Positions 39,783 through 47,860 of a stretch of 64,000 nucleotides of DNA are shown here, piece after piece. Source of the stretch: Tautonia rosea (GTDB taxonomy: Bacteria > Planctomycetota > Planctomycetia > Isosphaerales > Isosphaeraceae); contig NZ_JABBYO010000013.1 in assembly GCF_012958305.1 (NCBI RefSeq), forward strand, positions 124,001 through 188,000, written 5' to 3'. A model generated the notes under the pieces. That model ran no database searches, was not told where the DNA came from, and worked only from the letters and a program-made list of their open reading frames with translations. The number at the start of each line of letters is the position of its first letter. The first letter of the stretch is position 1. A program made the position numbers and the translations under genes.

Positions 39783-40077
39783 GGAACCCGCCCTACCGCA
39801 TCGAAAAGACGCGTCCGAGAACCCTTGCGGTGCCGCTACCCTGCAGAATCGTCAGGTCATCCGCTGCCGTTCCTGCCAGGATGACCGCGAGTGTTTGTGA
39901 TGGAACCTTCGACGATGGAAGACATGCGAGGTCGGAATCCCCGCCGCTCGATGGACGGGTGGCGGGGCTCTCTTGGGGGAGAGGTATCGTCGACGACCAT
40001 GTCTCGAAACGTCGTTTGGCCGCCCCCCAACCCGCAAGAGGTTGTGAGAGCGGCCTGACTCCGGGCGAGAACGAGGA

Positions 40078-40536
40078 TCAGGTTTGCGGATCAGGGGCGG
40101 CGCCCTGAGCACCGATCGGGTTGATCTCAGGATCAATGTCGCTGTTCGTCGAATCGAAGCCTTGATCGGTAAAGGTCACCGTATACGGTCCGTAACCGGC
40201 CGACGCACCAGATCGCGTCAGCGTCAAGGTCCAGGAGTCCTGGAGGTCCGAGTTTCCAGACACCGTACCGATGGAGAAATACTTCGGGGTGGGTGCCTGG
40301 ATGTCCAGATTCTCCAGAACGTCGGCGTAGGTGCCTTCCCGAGCGTGATAGCGTTCCTGCGCGGTGCGGACGGCGGAGAGATACGCGAAGGCTTCGGCCG
40401 CTTTGGAACGTTCGACCGATTGCAGGAAGCGAGGGACACCGAAGGCCGCCAGAACGCCGATGATCACGACGACCACGGCCAGCTCGACCAGCGTGAAACC
40501 CCGTCGGGGCTTGGGAATTGACAGATTCGCGTACAT
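40078..40536 (-). CDS. Major type IV pilin-like protein (copy 2)
   Basis: The protein has 152 residues from the ATG at 40536; the frame is open to 40740 but reads as non-protein there. The signal KPRRG|FTLVELAVVVVIIG and the helix match copy 1 exactly from FTLVE to the AQERY segment. The globular half differs (THE copy 2 part has TPKYFSIGTVSGNSDLQDSW and a C-terminal EINPIGAQGAAPDPQT). A GAGGG lies about five bases before the start. It is the first gene of the minus-strand set, so the main operon promoter may lie in 40537-40903. The two pilins may be alternative or co-assembled subunits. Confidence 0.92.
   Translation of the reverse strand: MYANLSIPKPRRGFTLVELAVVVVIIGVLAAFGVPRFLQSVERSKAAEAFAYLSAVRTAQERYHAREGTYADVLENLDIQAPTPKYFSIGTVSGNSDLQDSWTLTLTRSGASAGYGPYTVTFTDQGFDSTNSDIDPEINPIGAQGAAPDPQT
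40364..40501 (-). repeat. 138-bp exact repeat, pilin copy 2
   Basis: Identical to 39610-39747. The two copies lie 754 bases apart in direct orientation, so recombination between them could delete one gene or create a hybrid pilin. Confidence 0.95.
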
Positions 40537-40903
40537 GAAAACCCTCGTTGTTCGGTGGCGGATAGAGACACTGCCCCGCGACACCATCGCCCGCCGTCTT
40601 GCCGGTCTCCCCGGATCGGCGGTCGAGCGTTCGCCCCGGAACGCCCGCGGGCGAGGCGATCGCGTGGGACCTCGTCGTCCCCGCCGGTGCCGCTTCAGTG
40701 TCGCTGCCAGATACCTAGGTTGAGCTTGGGCCGCTGTCAAATGGATCCCTTGATGGCTGCAATGGTCCTCCTCCCCAGTTGCAAGATCGACGGTTCAGCG
40801 CCATCTGCTCGGGTCCGCGCACGAAACCGCCCCGACCGCCGGATCGACGGTCAGGGCTGGAAACGTTCGATCGCTCGTCACCGAAGCCATTCGACCAAAA
40901 CGG
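40537..40903. other. Intergenic region upstream of the pilin operon
   Basis: These 367 bases lie between the first pilin and the end of the next minus-strand gene. They should contain the operon promoter. I saw no gene, repeat or clear sigma-70 or sigma-54 promoter pair. Confidence 0.45.
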
Positions 40904-42010
40904 CTAGGGTAACAGCTGCCACCCTGAGGCAGCGACCGAAAGGCTCGTGTGCCCCTTGTAGCGTTCGAAAACCTCGTGCATCTCCTCAATCGAATCAAAA
41001 TACCCAACCACATGGGCCGCGCTAAACGACTCTCCTGCCTTGACTGGACGCCCGTGGATTTCCTCGATCATCACGATGATTCCCCCCGGCCGCTGACTGC
41101 ACCAGGCCTCATAAACGACTGAGGGTTCCAGCGTCAGACCTCCGAGCCAGGGCCCCTCGTCCCCTGTCTCTGGATCGCGGAGCCGGTACGCGCGAATGAA
41201 GTGCTCGGGCGTTCGGTTCAGGTCGCGTCGGTAGCCGAACTTCAGGTCGGGAGGGAACGGTTCAAAGAACTCTTGAGACGGAATCCGAATCCCGTTGGGG
41301 CCTCCCAGATAGCTGAGATAGACCTCGCTGAATGTGTCCCCCTGCTCGTGCCGAATGCAGCCCGGCGTGTCGTTGCGGAGGAACATCTCCGGAGAATCAT
41401 TAACGCTGTCGATCCGATCCATCAGGAGGAAAAAACGCTTCCCTTTAGGAAACACAATCAACTGAGTCCAGGTTGATCCGGGAGTCCGACCAGGCGCCGC
41501 ATATACAAACTGATAAGTGGTTTTCACGGCAACGAAGTCGTCTCCCTGGATCACCTCCGGCTGAACCGGCTTCATGCGATGACAGAGCTGCGGCCCTTCG
41601 ATCATTCGCTTGCGGTGGCTGCTCCCGTGCGCCATCAGGGCATACGACCGGCGGCCGGGATCTTCCTCGTTCTCGAACCAGGTGTAGCGCCCGACCCCGT
41701 TCCCGTCGGGGGCAAACACCTGATCGGCCCAATCGTCATCGCTGCCGGGCTCCATCAGCCAGTCGATCACCATCAAGCCATCACCGACTTCTCGGAATCC
41801 GGTCGTCTTGTCGAGAAACGATCCTTTCTCGATCCCGGTCATCCACTGTTTCGGGTCGCGCTTGGGAATCACCGCCTCAAGCAGATCCGTCTCGATCGTG
41901 ATTGCGCGGTCGTCCTCGGTCACCTGAACCCATCCTGGTTCGTCGGCAACGGTGACGAGAGGAACCAGCGCGACAACGGCAACACTCAGGGCTGTACGAA
42001 TCAAGATCAT
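40904..42010 (-). CDS. Secreted hypothetical protein
   Basis: The protein has 368 residues from the ATG at 42010, with GAGGA six bases upstream. A clear signal peptide (MILIRTALSVAVVALVPLVTVADE) is followed by a soluble, strand-rich body with many aromatic residues: FLLMDRIDSVND, RNDTPGCIRHEQGDTFSE and GGLTLEPSVVYEAWCSQ. The look is of a beta-sandwich or galactose-mutarotase-like carbohydrate-binding protein, but I recognise no family and no catalytic motif. It is alone on its strand, 368 bases after the pilin gene in the opposite sense of transcription order, and probably acts in the periplasm. Confidence 0.75.
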   Translation of the reverse strand: MILIRTALSVAVVALVPLVTVADEPGWVQVTEDDRAITIETDLLEAVIPKRDPKQWMTGIEKGSFLDKTTGFREVGDGLMVIDWLMEPGSDDDWADQVFAPDGNGVGRYTWFENEEDPGRRSYALMAHGSSHRKRMIEGPQLCHRMKPVQPEVIQGDDFVAVKTTYQFVYAAPGRTPGSTWTQLIVFPKGKRFFLLMDRIDSVNDSPEMFLRNDTPGCIRHEQGDTFSEVYLSYLGGPNGIRIPSQEFFEPFPPDLKFGYRRDLNRTPEHFIRAYRLRDPETGDEGPWLGGLTLEPSVVYEAWCSQRPGGIIVMIEEIHGRPVKAGESFSAAHVVGYFDSIEEMHEVFERYKGHTSLSVAASGWQLLP

Positions 42011-42262
42011 GAGCAATCCTCAGTCATGATGGCCCGGCCAGGGCCAGTTCGAAGGGGGAATTCCGTCCGTTGCGTCGGACCGAGTTCCGAGGGGCGAACG
42101 CGTTCCGGCCGATCGGGGCGACCGCCACGACCGCGACCGTCATGCTATCCGGCTGTCGGTTCGGCGTCTTGAGGGCATCGTCGGGGCGGCCCTGGTGCCC
42201 CGGTCCCCGGTCACGCGAGTTTCTCCCCGGGCGCGGTACAATCACGACAAAGGAGGTGGCCC

Positions 42263-43012
42263 ATGCCGATCCACGACTGGACCCGTGTCGAAGCCGGCAC
42301 GTATCACGATTTCCACCAGGATTGGACGATCGAAATTCGGCGGACACTGAATCGAGGAATTCTTCCCGAAGGCTACTTCGCGATGGCTGACCAGCGCGTC
42401 AGCGGTCCAGAACCGGACATCGTCGCATTACGCCTGCGAGGCCCCGAGCCGACGGGCGGGTTGGCCGTCGCTGAGGTCCCTCCCCGGATGAAAACGACGG
42501 CCCAGGCGGAGCTGGACGCAGCTCGGTACGTCATGAAGGCCAACCGCATCGTGATCCGGCAGGGGCTGGGGCGGGTGGTGGCGATGATCGAGGTGGTCTC
42601 TCCGGGCAACAAGGCTTCGAGGTCGGCCGTGGGCGAGTTCGTCTCCAAGGCGGTCGATTTCCTCCGCCACGGGATTCATTTCCTGATGATCGACCCCTTC
42701 CCAACCGGCCCTCGCGATCCGCAAGGGCTGGCGCATTTGATCTGGGACGAGCTAGTCGATCACCCGCCAGGGCCCCGCCCCTCCGACGCTCCCTTGACCG
42801 TGGCCGCGTTCGATGCCGGACCGCCGTTGACCACGTACATCGAGCCCTTGGCCGTTGGCGATTCCTGGCCCGAGGCCCCGCTCTTCCTGGCCCCGGGATG
42901 GTACGTCAACGTCCCGCTCGAAGCGACCTACAGGGCCTCGTGGGAGGTGACCCCGCTGCCAATCCGAGATCTGGTCGAGCGCCCAAAAACGATTGAAAAT
43001 CCAGAAGTGTAA
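42263..43012 (+). CDS. DUF4058 family protein (second copy in window)
   Basis: The protein has 249 residues from the ATG at 42263, preceded by AAAGGAGGT at a good distance. It starts MPIHDWTRVEAGTYHDFHQD, a typical opening of this family, and carries VVAMIEVVSPGNKASRSAV and FVSKAVDFLRHGIHFLMID, matching the corresponding VELVSPSNEDR and FVTKCAAMLAEGV segments of the copy at 24532. The acidic and Lys residues in the conserved strand could belong to a PD-(D/E)xK-like site, which is unproven. It is cytosolic. The end converges on the phosphodiesterase-like gene with a 23-base gap. Confidence 0.85.
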   Translation: MPIHDWTRVEAGTYHDFHQDWTIEIRRTLNRGILPEGYFAMADQRVSGPEPDIVALRLRGPEPTGGLAVAEVPPRMKTTAQAELDAARYVMKANRIVIRQGLGRVVAMIEVVSPGNKASRSAVGEFVSKAVDFLRHGIHFLMIDPFPTGPRDPQGLAHLIWDELVDHPPGPRPSDAPLTVAAFDAGPPLTTYIEPLAVGDSWPEAPLFLAPGWYVNVPLEATYRASWEVTPLPIRDLVERPKTIENPEV

Positions 43013-43035
43013 AATGTCAAAACGCCTCGTGATGC

Positions 43036-43995
43036 TTAGTGACCCGGGACCCTGGCCGTCGCCGCCAGTGCCTCGGTGACAGGCCGGGCGATCCAGCACT
43101 CCGGCGGTGTGATCCCCAGCAAAACCGCGGCCGTGGCCGCCGTGTCGTAGGTGTTGATCGGGTCCGCCAGCTCGACACCGCACCCAATCCCCGGACCGCT
43201 GAGAATCCAGGGGATGAGCATCTCGTCCATTGTCGCGCCCCCGTGCGAGGTTCCCCGCCCCCCGTGGTCCGACGTGATCAGCACGGCAGCCCGATCGGTC
43301 AGACCGGCACGGTCAAGGGCCGAGACGATTCGCCCGATGAACCGATCGGCCTGTGTCACGGCATCGAGGTACGGCTCGCTCAGGAAGCCGTGATCGTGCA
43401 GCGCATGATCCACGTGATCCAGATGAACAAACAGCAGGGTCGGTCGCCGATCGACGAGGGCCGCCTCGGCCGCAGCAGTCGCCGCCTCGGGTCCATCGGC
43501 GTCGAGGTCCAGGTCAACCTCGTCTCCGTTTAGCAAGCGGCCGAACCCGCCCCAGTCGTAGATCACCGCGATCTCAGCCTCGGGCCGTTGCTCGCGAAGG
43601 ATCGAGAAGATCGTCGGGAACCGTCCGTCCGGCCCGGCCACCGTCGGCGCGATCTCAAAGGCGTCGGGTTCCCAGGCGTTCGAGGTCACGCCGTGCTGTT
43701 CCGGCCCGGCTCCCATGATCATCGACGCCCAGTTCGGGCTGCTGGAGGTTGGCATCACGGCCCTCGCCCGCATCGACCAGGCCCCCCGAGCGATCACGGC
43801 GTCGATTGCCGGCGTCTCGGCGCGACGGATTCCCTCCGGCCCCAGGCCATCGACCCCAACGATCACCAAATGATCCACCCGGGCGCGCGGAGCAGGTTCG
43901 GCCCTCGTCTCTTGCTCAGTCGGATTGCCGGAAATCGGCATCGAGGTCATCAGCGCAAGGGTCAGCAGCGATGTCGGCAGCAGGAGGCGAATCAT
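43036..43995 (-). CDS. Alkaline phosphatase/type I phosphodiesterase superfamily protein
   Basis: The protein has 319 residues with an N-terminal signal peptide (MIRLLLPTSLLTLALMTSMP). Metal-site segments of the alkaline phosphatase superfamily are visible: VIVGVDGLGPEGIRRAETP (first Asp), the nucleophile region AVMPTSSSPNWASMIMGAGP, the pair FVHLDHVDHALHDHG and VLITSDHGGRG. This arrangement is that of nucleotide pyrophosphatase/phosphodiesterases and related sulfatase-like enzymes. It should act outside the cytoplasm on phosphate esters; the substrate is unknown. It faces the DUF4058 gene tail to tail. Confidence 0.88.
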   Translation of the reverse strand: MIRLLLPTSLLTLALMTSMPISGNPTEQETRAEPAPRARVDHLVIVGVDGLGPEGIRRAETPAIDAVIARGAWSMRARAVMPTSSSPNWASMIMGAGPEQHGVTSNAWEPDAFEIAPTVAGPDGRFPTIFSILREQRPEAEIAVIYDWGGFGRLLNGDEVDLDLDADGPEAATAAAEAALVDRRPTLLFVHLDHVDHALHDHGFLSEPYLDAVTQADRFIGRIVSALDRAGLTDRAAVLITSDHGGRGTSHGGATMDEMLIPWILSGPGIGCGVELADPINTYDTAATAAVLLGITPPECWIARPVTEALAATARVPGH

Positions 43996-44220
43996 GGCAA
44001 GGTCCTCTCGGCTCGGCGATCAGTCCGCGTGGTCCTGGCGACGATACCCGGAGCGTGTTGAAGATTCACCTGAAGGGTCACTCGGAATGCCGGCAATTGC
44101 GGCCTCCTCGATCACCGTTGGCTTTACAACGGGCTCGGGTCGCAGAACAATGGCGATCGCTCCGCGATCGGCGAGGGGGGCATTGAGTCCACGATGACGA
44201 GTCATCAACGAGGCAACGCA

Positions 44221-45120
44221 ATGGACGGTCGAATTCCGCAGACGCTCGCAATCGGGGCCGTGCTGATGCTCGGAGCGGTCGCGAATGACCCAGACCAGGC
44301 CACTCCCCTGACCGAGACGGGCGCCTTCACCCCCGGCATCGAGGGGCCCAACTGCGATGCGGCCGGGACCATCTATGCCGTGAACTTCGCCGAGCAAGGC
44401 ACGATCGGCCGGGTGACTCCCGAAGGCGTTGGCGAGGTCTTTGTCCGTCTTCCCAGTCCAAGCGTCGGAAACGGCATCGTCTTCGACTCCAACGGCATGA
44501 TGTACGTGGCCGATTACGTCGGCCACAACGTCCTTCGAGTCGATCCTGAGACCCGCGCGATCACCGTCTTCGCCCACGAACCCCGCATGAACCAGCCGAA
44601 CGACCTGGCCATTGCCCCCGATGGGACCCTCTTCGCGAGCGATCCGAACTGGTCCGAAAGCACCGGGCAGATCTGGAAGATCTCCCCCTCGGGCGAGGTC
44701 TCTCGGGCAGCGGCCGACCTGGGAACGACCAACGGCATCGAGGTCAGCCCCGACGGGGCCTGGCTCTACGTGAACGAGTCAGTGCAACGAAATGTCTGGA
44801 AGTTTCCTATCCGCGATGATGGCTCCCTGGGCGAGAAGCAGCTCATCAAGCAATTTCCCGACCACGGCTTCGACGGGATGCGCTGTGACGTCGACGGAAA
44901 CCTCGCCATCACCCGGCACGGCAAGGGGACGGTCATCCTCATGACCCCCGACGGCGAGATTCTCCGGGAAATCGACGTGCTCGGGAAGTTTCCCACAAAT
45001 CTTTGCTTCGGCGGCCCCGACGGCAAGACCGTTTACGTCACCGAGGTCGAACACACGAGACTCGTCTCGTTCCGCGTCGAAACGCCGGGCCTGGCCTGGC
45101 AACGACATCACGATCGGTAA
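44221..45120 (+). CDS. SMP-30/gluconolactonase-like beta-propeller protein
   Basis: The protein has 299 residues from the ATG at 44221; another ATG lies at 44194 in the same frame. A possible signal peptide (IPQTLAIGAVLMLGAVAND) is followed by propeller blades with repeated DxxGxxY/LYVAD-type patterns: DAAGTIYAVNF, FDSNGMMYVADYVGHNVLRV, IAPDGTLFASDP, DGAWLYVNES and GKTVYVTEVE. Glu, Asn and Asp residues in GIEGPNCDAAG, MNQPNDLAI and VSPDGAW fit the calcium site of the SMP-30 lactonase family. It probably hydrolyses a sugar lactone in the periplasm; the substrate is not known. Confidence 0.88.
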   Translation: MDGRIPQTLAIGAVLMLGAVANDPDQATPLTETGAFTPGIEGPNCDAAGTIYAVNFAEQGTIGRVTPEGVGEVFVRLPSPSVGNGIVFDSNGMMYVADYVGHNVLRVDPETRAITVFAHEPRMNQPNDLAIAPDGTLFASDPNWSESTGQIWKISPSGEVSRAAADLGTTNGIEVSPDGAWLYVNESVQRNVWKFPIRDDGSLGEKQLIKQFPDHGFDGMRCDVDGNLAITRHGKGTVILMTPDGEILREIDVLGKFPTNLCFGGPDGKTVYVTEVEHTRLVSFRVETPGLAWQRHHDR

Positions 45121-45198
45121 GGCCGCACCCTCGTTCGAAGCGGTCCATTCGTCCATTCAAACTGCACCATTTTGTGCCTAACAGGATCTCATCAGCTC

Positions 45199-45642
45199 AT
45201 GAATCCCCAAGACAAGGCGGAAGCACTCGGCCTCACCTTCTCGAAGCAGGAGCCCGGCTACCTGGCATTGGTCGTCCGCAGCGGGAATCTTTTGATCACG
45301 TCAGGACACGTCAGCGACATCAAAGGGAAGCTCGGTGCCGGCCTTTCCGTCGACGAGGGGAAGGCCGCCGCCCGCGAGTGCGCCGTCAAGATCCTCAACT
45401 CGGTCTGGAACGCCCACGGAACCCTCAACGGCCTGCGCGTTCTGAAGGTCCTCGGCTGCGTCAACTCGACGCTCGAATTCCACGAGCAACACCTTGTCAT
45501 CAACGGTTGCAGCGACCTCCTGCACGAGATCTTCGGCAAGGACGGCGACGGCTACCACGCCCGCAGCGCCCTCGGCTTCGCCCAGCTCCCGACCGGCGTC
45601 GCCGTCGAGGTCGAGGCCATCTTTGAGATCAAAGGTGAATAA
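45199..45642 (+). CDS. RidA family protein (enamine/imine deaminase type)
   Basis: The protein has 147 residues from the ATG at 45199. It is slightly longer than the usual 125-130 because of the N-terminus. The fold signatures are GNLLITSGHVSD, CAVKILNSVWNAHGTL and the C-terminal RSALGFAQLPTGVAVEVEAI, where the Arg corresponds to the catalytic Arg of RidA. RidA removes reactive 2-aminoacrylate-type enamines in the cytosol. This subgroup resembles the longer YjgF-like proteins with SGHVS, whose substrate range may differ. The gene stands between the propeller gene and the ParD antitoxin. Confidence 0.92.
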   Translation: MNPQDKAEALGLTFSKQEPGYLALVVRSGNLLITSGHVSDIKGKLGAGLSVDEGKAAARECAVKILNSVWNAHGTLNGLRVLKVLGCVNSTLEFHEQHLVINGCSDLLHEIFGKDGDGYHARSALGFAQLPTGVAVEVEAIFEIKGE

Positions 45643-45724
45643 GCTGCCTGGAGTATTCCTCGGTTTACTCCTCCTTGGCAATTTCTGTCATCAATGCTAC
45701 GGTTGACGGGGAGAGGAGGGAGTT

Positions 45725-45985
45725 ATGACCACCATGAACATCTCGCTTCCCGAAGAAATGAAGGCCTTTATCGACGCACAGATCGCTCGCGAGGGTTATG
45801 CCTCGGCGAGCGAGTATGTTCGTGATCTGATCCGAGAGGCTCAGCGGCGACACGCGAGGAACGAGCTGGATGTCAAGCTGCTGGAAGGCCTTGAAGGTCC
45901 TGCTGTCGAGATGACCCGTGAGGACTGGGACGCGATTCGTCGCGAGGCGCTCGAAGGGCTTCGCGACGGAGGCTCAGCCCCGTGA
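45725..45985 (+). CDS. parD: ParD-type antitoxin
   Basis: The protein has 86 residues. An N-terminal ribbon-helix-helix (MNISLPEEMKAFIDAQIARE, YASASEYVRDLIREAQRR) binds operator DNA, and a disordered C-terminal tail with REDWDAIRREALEGL would wrap the toxin. GGAGAGGAGGG lies a few bases before the start. The toxin gene overlaps its end by four bases (GTGA), so the two are translated together. ParD represses the operon with ParE and neutralises it; labile antitoxins of this type often stabilise plasmids. Confidence 0.95.
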   Translation: MTTMNISLPEEMKAFIDAQIAREGYASASEYVRDLIREAQRRHARNELDVKLLEGLEGPAVEMTREDWDAIRREALEGLRDGGSAP

Positions 45986-46338
45986 ACGGAATCGTCCGCC
46001 GCCGGGCCTCAGCCCGACGGGATCTGGTGATGAACGCTCGGTATTTTGCTCGTGAAGCGGGATTCACCGTGGCCAATCGGTTCCTTGACGCGGTTGAGAC
46101 GACGTTGGATCAGCTAGCAAGGCAGCCAGGCCTAGGGACCCGGTACGAACTCGAATCTGACGTGGTCGGTGAACTGAGGGTTTTCCCCGTCACTCGGTTT
46201 CGTAAGCACCTCATCTTCTACCGGTCGATCGACGGCGGGATTGAACTGGTCCGCGTCCTGCACGGTGCCCGAGAGATTCACCCTCTCCTTGCCAAGGAGT
46301 TTGGCATCGACGATACGGTCCCAGACGCAGACGAATGA
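45982..46338 (+). CDS. parE: ParE-type toxin (RelE/ParE superfamily)
   Basis: The protein has 118 residues from a GTG overlapping the antitoxin stop. The RelE/ParE fold is visible: ASARRDLVMNARYFAREAG, FLDAVETTLDQLARQPGLG, the strand ELRVFPVTRFRKHLIFYRS and IELVRVLHGAREI. ParE toxins usually poison DNA gyrase, and the R-F-R-K-H segment lies where active residues are expected, but the target has not been shown here. The length is a little above the usual 95-105, with an acidic tail (DDTVPDADE). It is the downstream partner of the ParD gene. Confidence 0.94.
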   Translation: MNGIVRRRASARRDLVMNARYFAREAGFTVANRFLDAVETTLDQLARQPGLGTRYELESDVVGELRVFPVTRFRKHLIFYRSIDGGIELVRVLHGAREIHPLLAKEFGIDDTVPDADE

Positions 46339-46418
46339 GTGTCGCGTGCCTCCCGATCGCAATGTGATGGACGAGCGAGAATTCGTTCGTTCTCTTTGAA
46401 TAAGAGTGCATTCACTTT

Positions 46419-47840
46419 TTAGAGAATCTCCGTCACCACCCTCCCCGCCACGTCGGTCAGGCGGAAGTCTCGGCCGGCGTAGCGGTAGGTCAGGGCCTCG
46501 TGGTTGAGGCCGAGCAGGTGCAGTAACGTCGCGTGCAGGTCGTGGATGTGGACCTTGTCCTCGACGGCGTAATAGCCGTACTCGTCGGTCGCGCCGTGTC
46601 GGTAGCCGGATTTGACGCCACCGCCGGCGAGCCACATCGTGAACCCTTCCGGGTTGTGGTCGCGACCGTTCTTCCCCTGGGCGGTCGGGGTTCGGCCGAA
46701 CTCTCCTCCCCAGAGGACGAGCGTGTCGTCGAGCAGCCCTCGGGCCTTCAAATCGGTCAAGAGGCCGGCGATCGGCCGATCGACTTCCCGGGCGTTCTTC
46801 TCGTGGCCGGCCTTCAGATCGCTGTGCTGGTCCCACTGCACGTTCGTGTCGCTGTGCGTCACCTGCACGAACCGCACCCCGCGCTCCGTGAGCCGACGGG
46901 CCAGCAGGCACTGGCGGCCGAAATCGGCCGTCACCGGGTCGTCGAGCCCATAGAGGCGATGCGTCGCGGGAGACTCGCCCGCGATCTCCTGCACTTCAGG
47001 CATCTCCGTTTGCATTCGGAAGGCCAGCTCGAACGAATCGAGCCGGGCTTCGAGCGCCTGGTCGGGGCCGGAGACGTCGAGGTGATCGCCGTTCAGCTCT
47101 GCCAGCAGGTCAAGCTGCGCACGCTGCACATCGGTGGTGAGCCGTTCGTTTTTGATGTAGCGGACCTGGGCCTGATCCGACGGCACGCTCGCATTGCCAA
47201 GCGGCGTCCCTTGATAGGCGGCCGGCAAAAAGGCCGATCCCCAGTTGCGAACACCGCCGTGGGCCAGGGTCGGGCAGATGGTGACAAACCCTGGCAGATT
47301 CTGGTTCTCGGTTCCCAGACCATACGTGATCCACGACCCCATACTCGGCCGGACGAACGTGTCGCTGCCCGTGTGCAGCATCAAGAGCGCCCCGCCATGT
47401 GCCGCGTTTGTGCCGTGCAAGGAGTGGATCAAACAGAGGTCATCCACATGCTGGGCCACGTTCGGGAACAGCTCGCTGACGGCGATCCCACTCTCGCCGA
47501 AGCGCCGGAACTTCCAGGGAGAGGCGAGTAAGGCCCCCGTCTCGGCGAACTGCACCCGGGGCTTGGCGAACGGCAGAGGCTTGCCGTCATCGCGCTGAAG
47601 CCTCGGCTTCGGATCGAAGGTGTCGAGGTGCGACGGCCCCCCCTTCATGAACAGGAAGATGATCCGCTTCGCCTTCGGCGCGAAATGCGGGACCTTCGGC
47701 GCGAGTGGATTCGAGGACAATCCCCCTTCACCCTGCGAATGCTCGGCCAGCAAGGCGGCCAGGGCGACCGAGCCGAACCCGCTCGCAGTGTTGCGAAGCA
47801 TCTGGCGACGGTTCCACAGGAGGGGCCACAATCGATCCAC
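46419..47840 (-). CDS. DUF1501 family secreted protein (second)
   Basis: The protein has 473 residues. The N-terminus has a weak twin-arginine-type start ([20 protein letters not shown]) instead of a full RRxF motif. The DUF1501 body includes [19 protein letters not shown], RSMxA-like [35 protein letters not shown] and [19 protein letters not shown]. It ends 80 bases from the ParE stop (convergent). It lies 20 bases after the DUF1549/1553 gene on the same strand, the same pairing as at 19770-24229. Export and a shared periplasmic role with that partner are likely; the reaction is unknown. Confidence 0.92.
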   Translation of the reverse strand: MDRLWPLLWNRRQMLRNTASGFGSVALAALLAEHSQGEGGLSSNPLAPKVPHFAPKAKRIIFLFMKGGPSHLDTFDPKPRLQRDDGKPLPFAKPRVQFAETGALLASPWKFRRFGESGIAVSELFPNVAQHVDDLCLIHSLHGTNAAHGGALLMLHTGSDTFVRPSMGSWITYGLGTENQNLPGFVTICPTLAHGGVRNWGSAFLPAAYQGTPLGNASVPSDQAQVRYIKNERLTTDVQRAQLDLLAELNGDHLDVSGPDQALEARLDSFELAFRMQTEMPEVQEIAGESPATHRLYGLDDPVTADFGRQCLLARRLTERGVRFVQVTHSDTNVQWDQHSDLKAGHEKNAREVDRPIAGLLTDLKARGLLDDTLVLWGGEFGRTPTAQGKNGRDHNPEGFTMWLAGGGVKSGYRHGATDEYGYYAVEDKVHIHDLHATLLHLLGLNHEALTYRYAGRDFRLTDVAGRVVTEIL

Positions 47841-47860
47841 GGCTCGAACTCCTTCCTATC

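Noticed and set aside
46395-46433. Terminator hairpin between the ParE and DUF1501 genes
   Set aside because: Only the six outer base pairs match well; the rest of the stem is poor.
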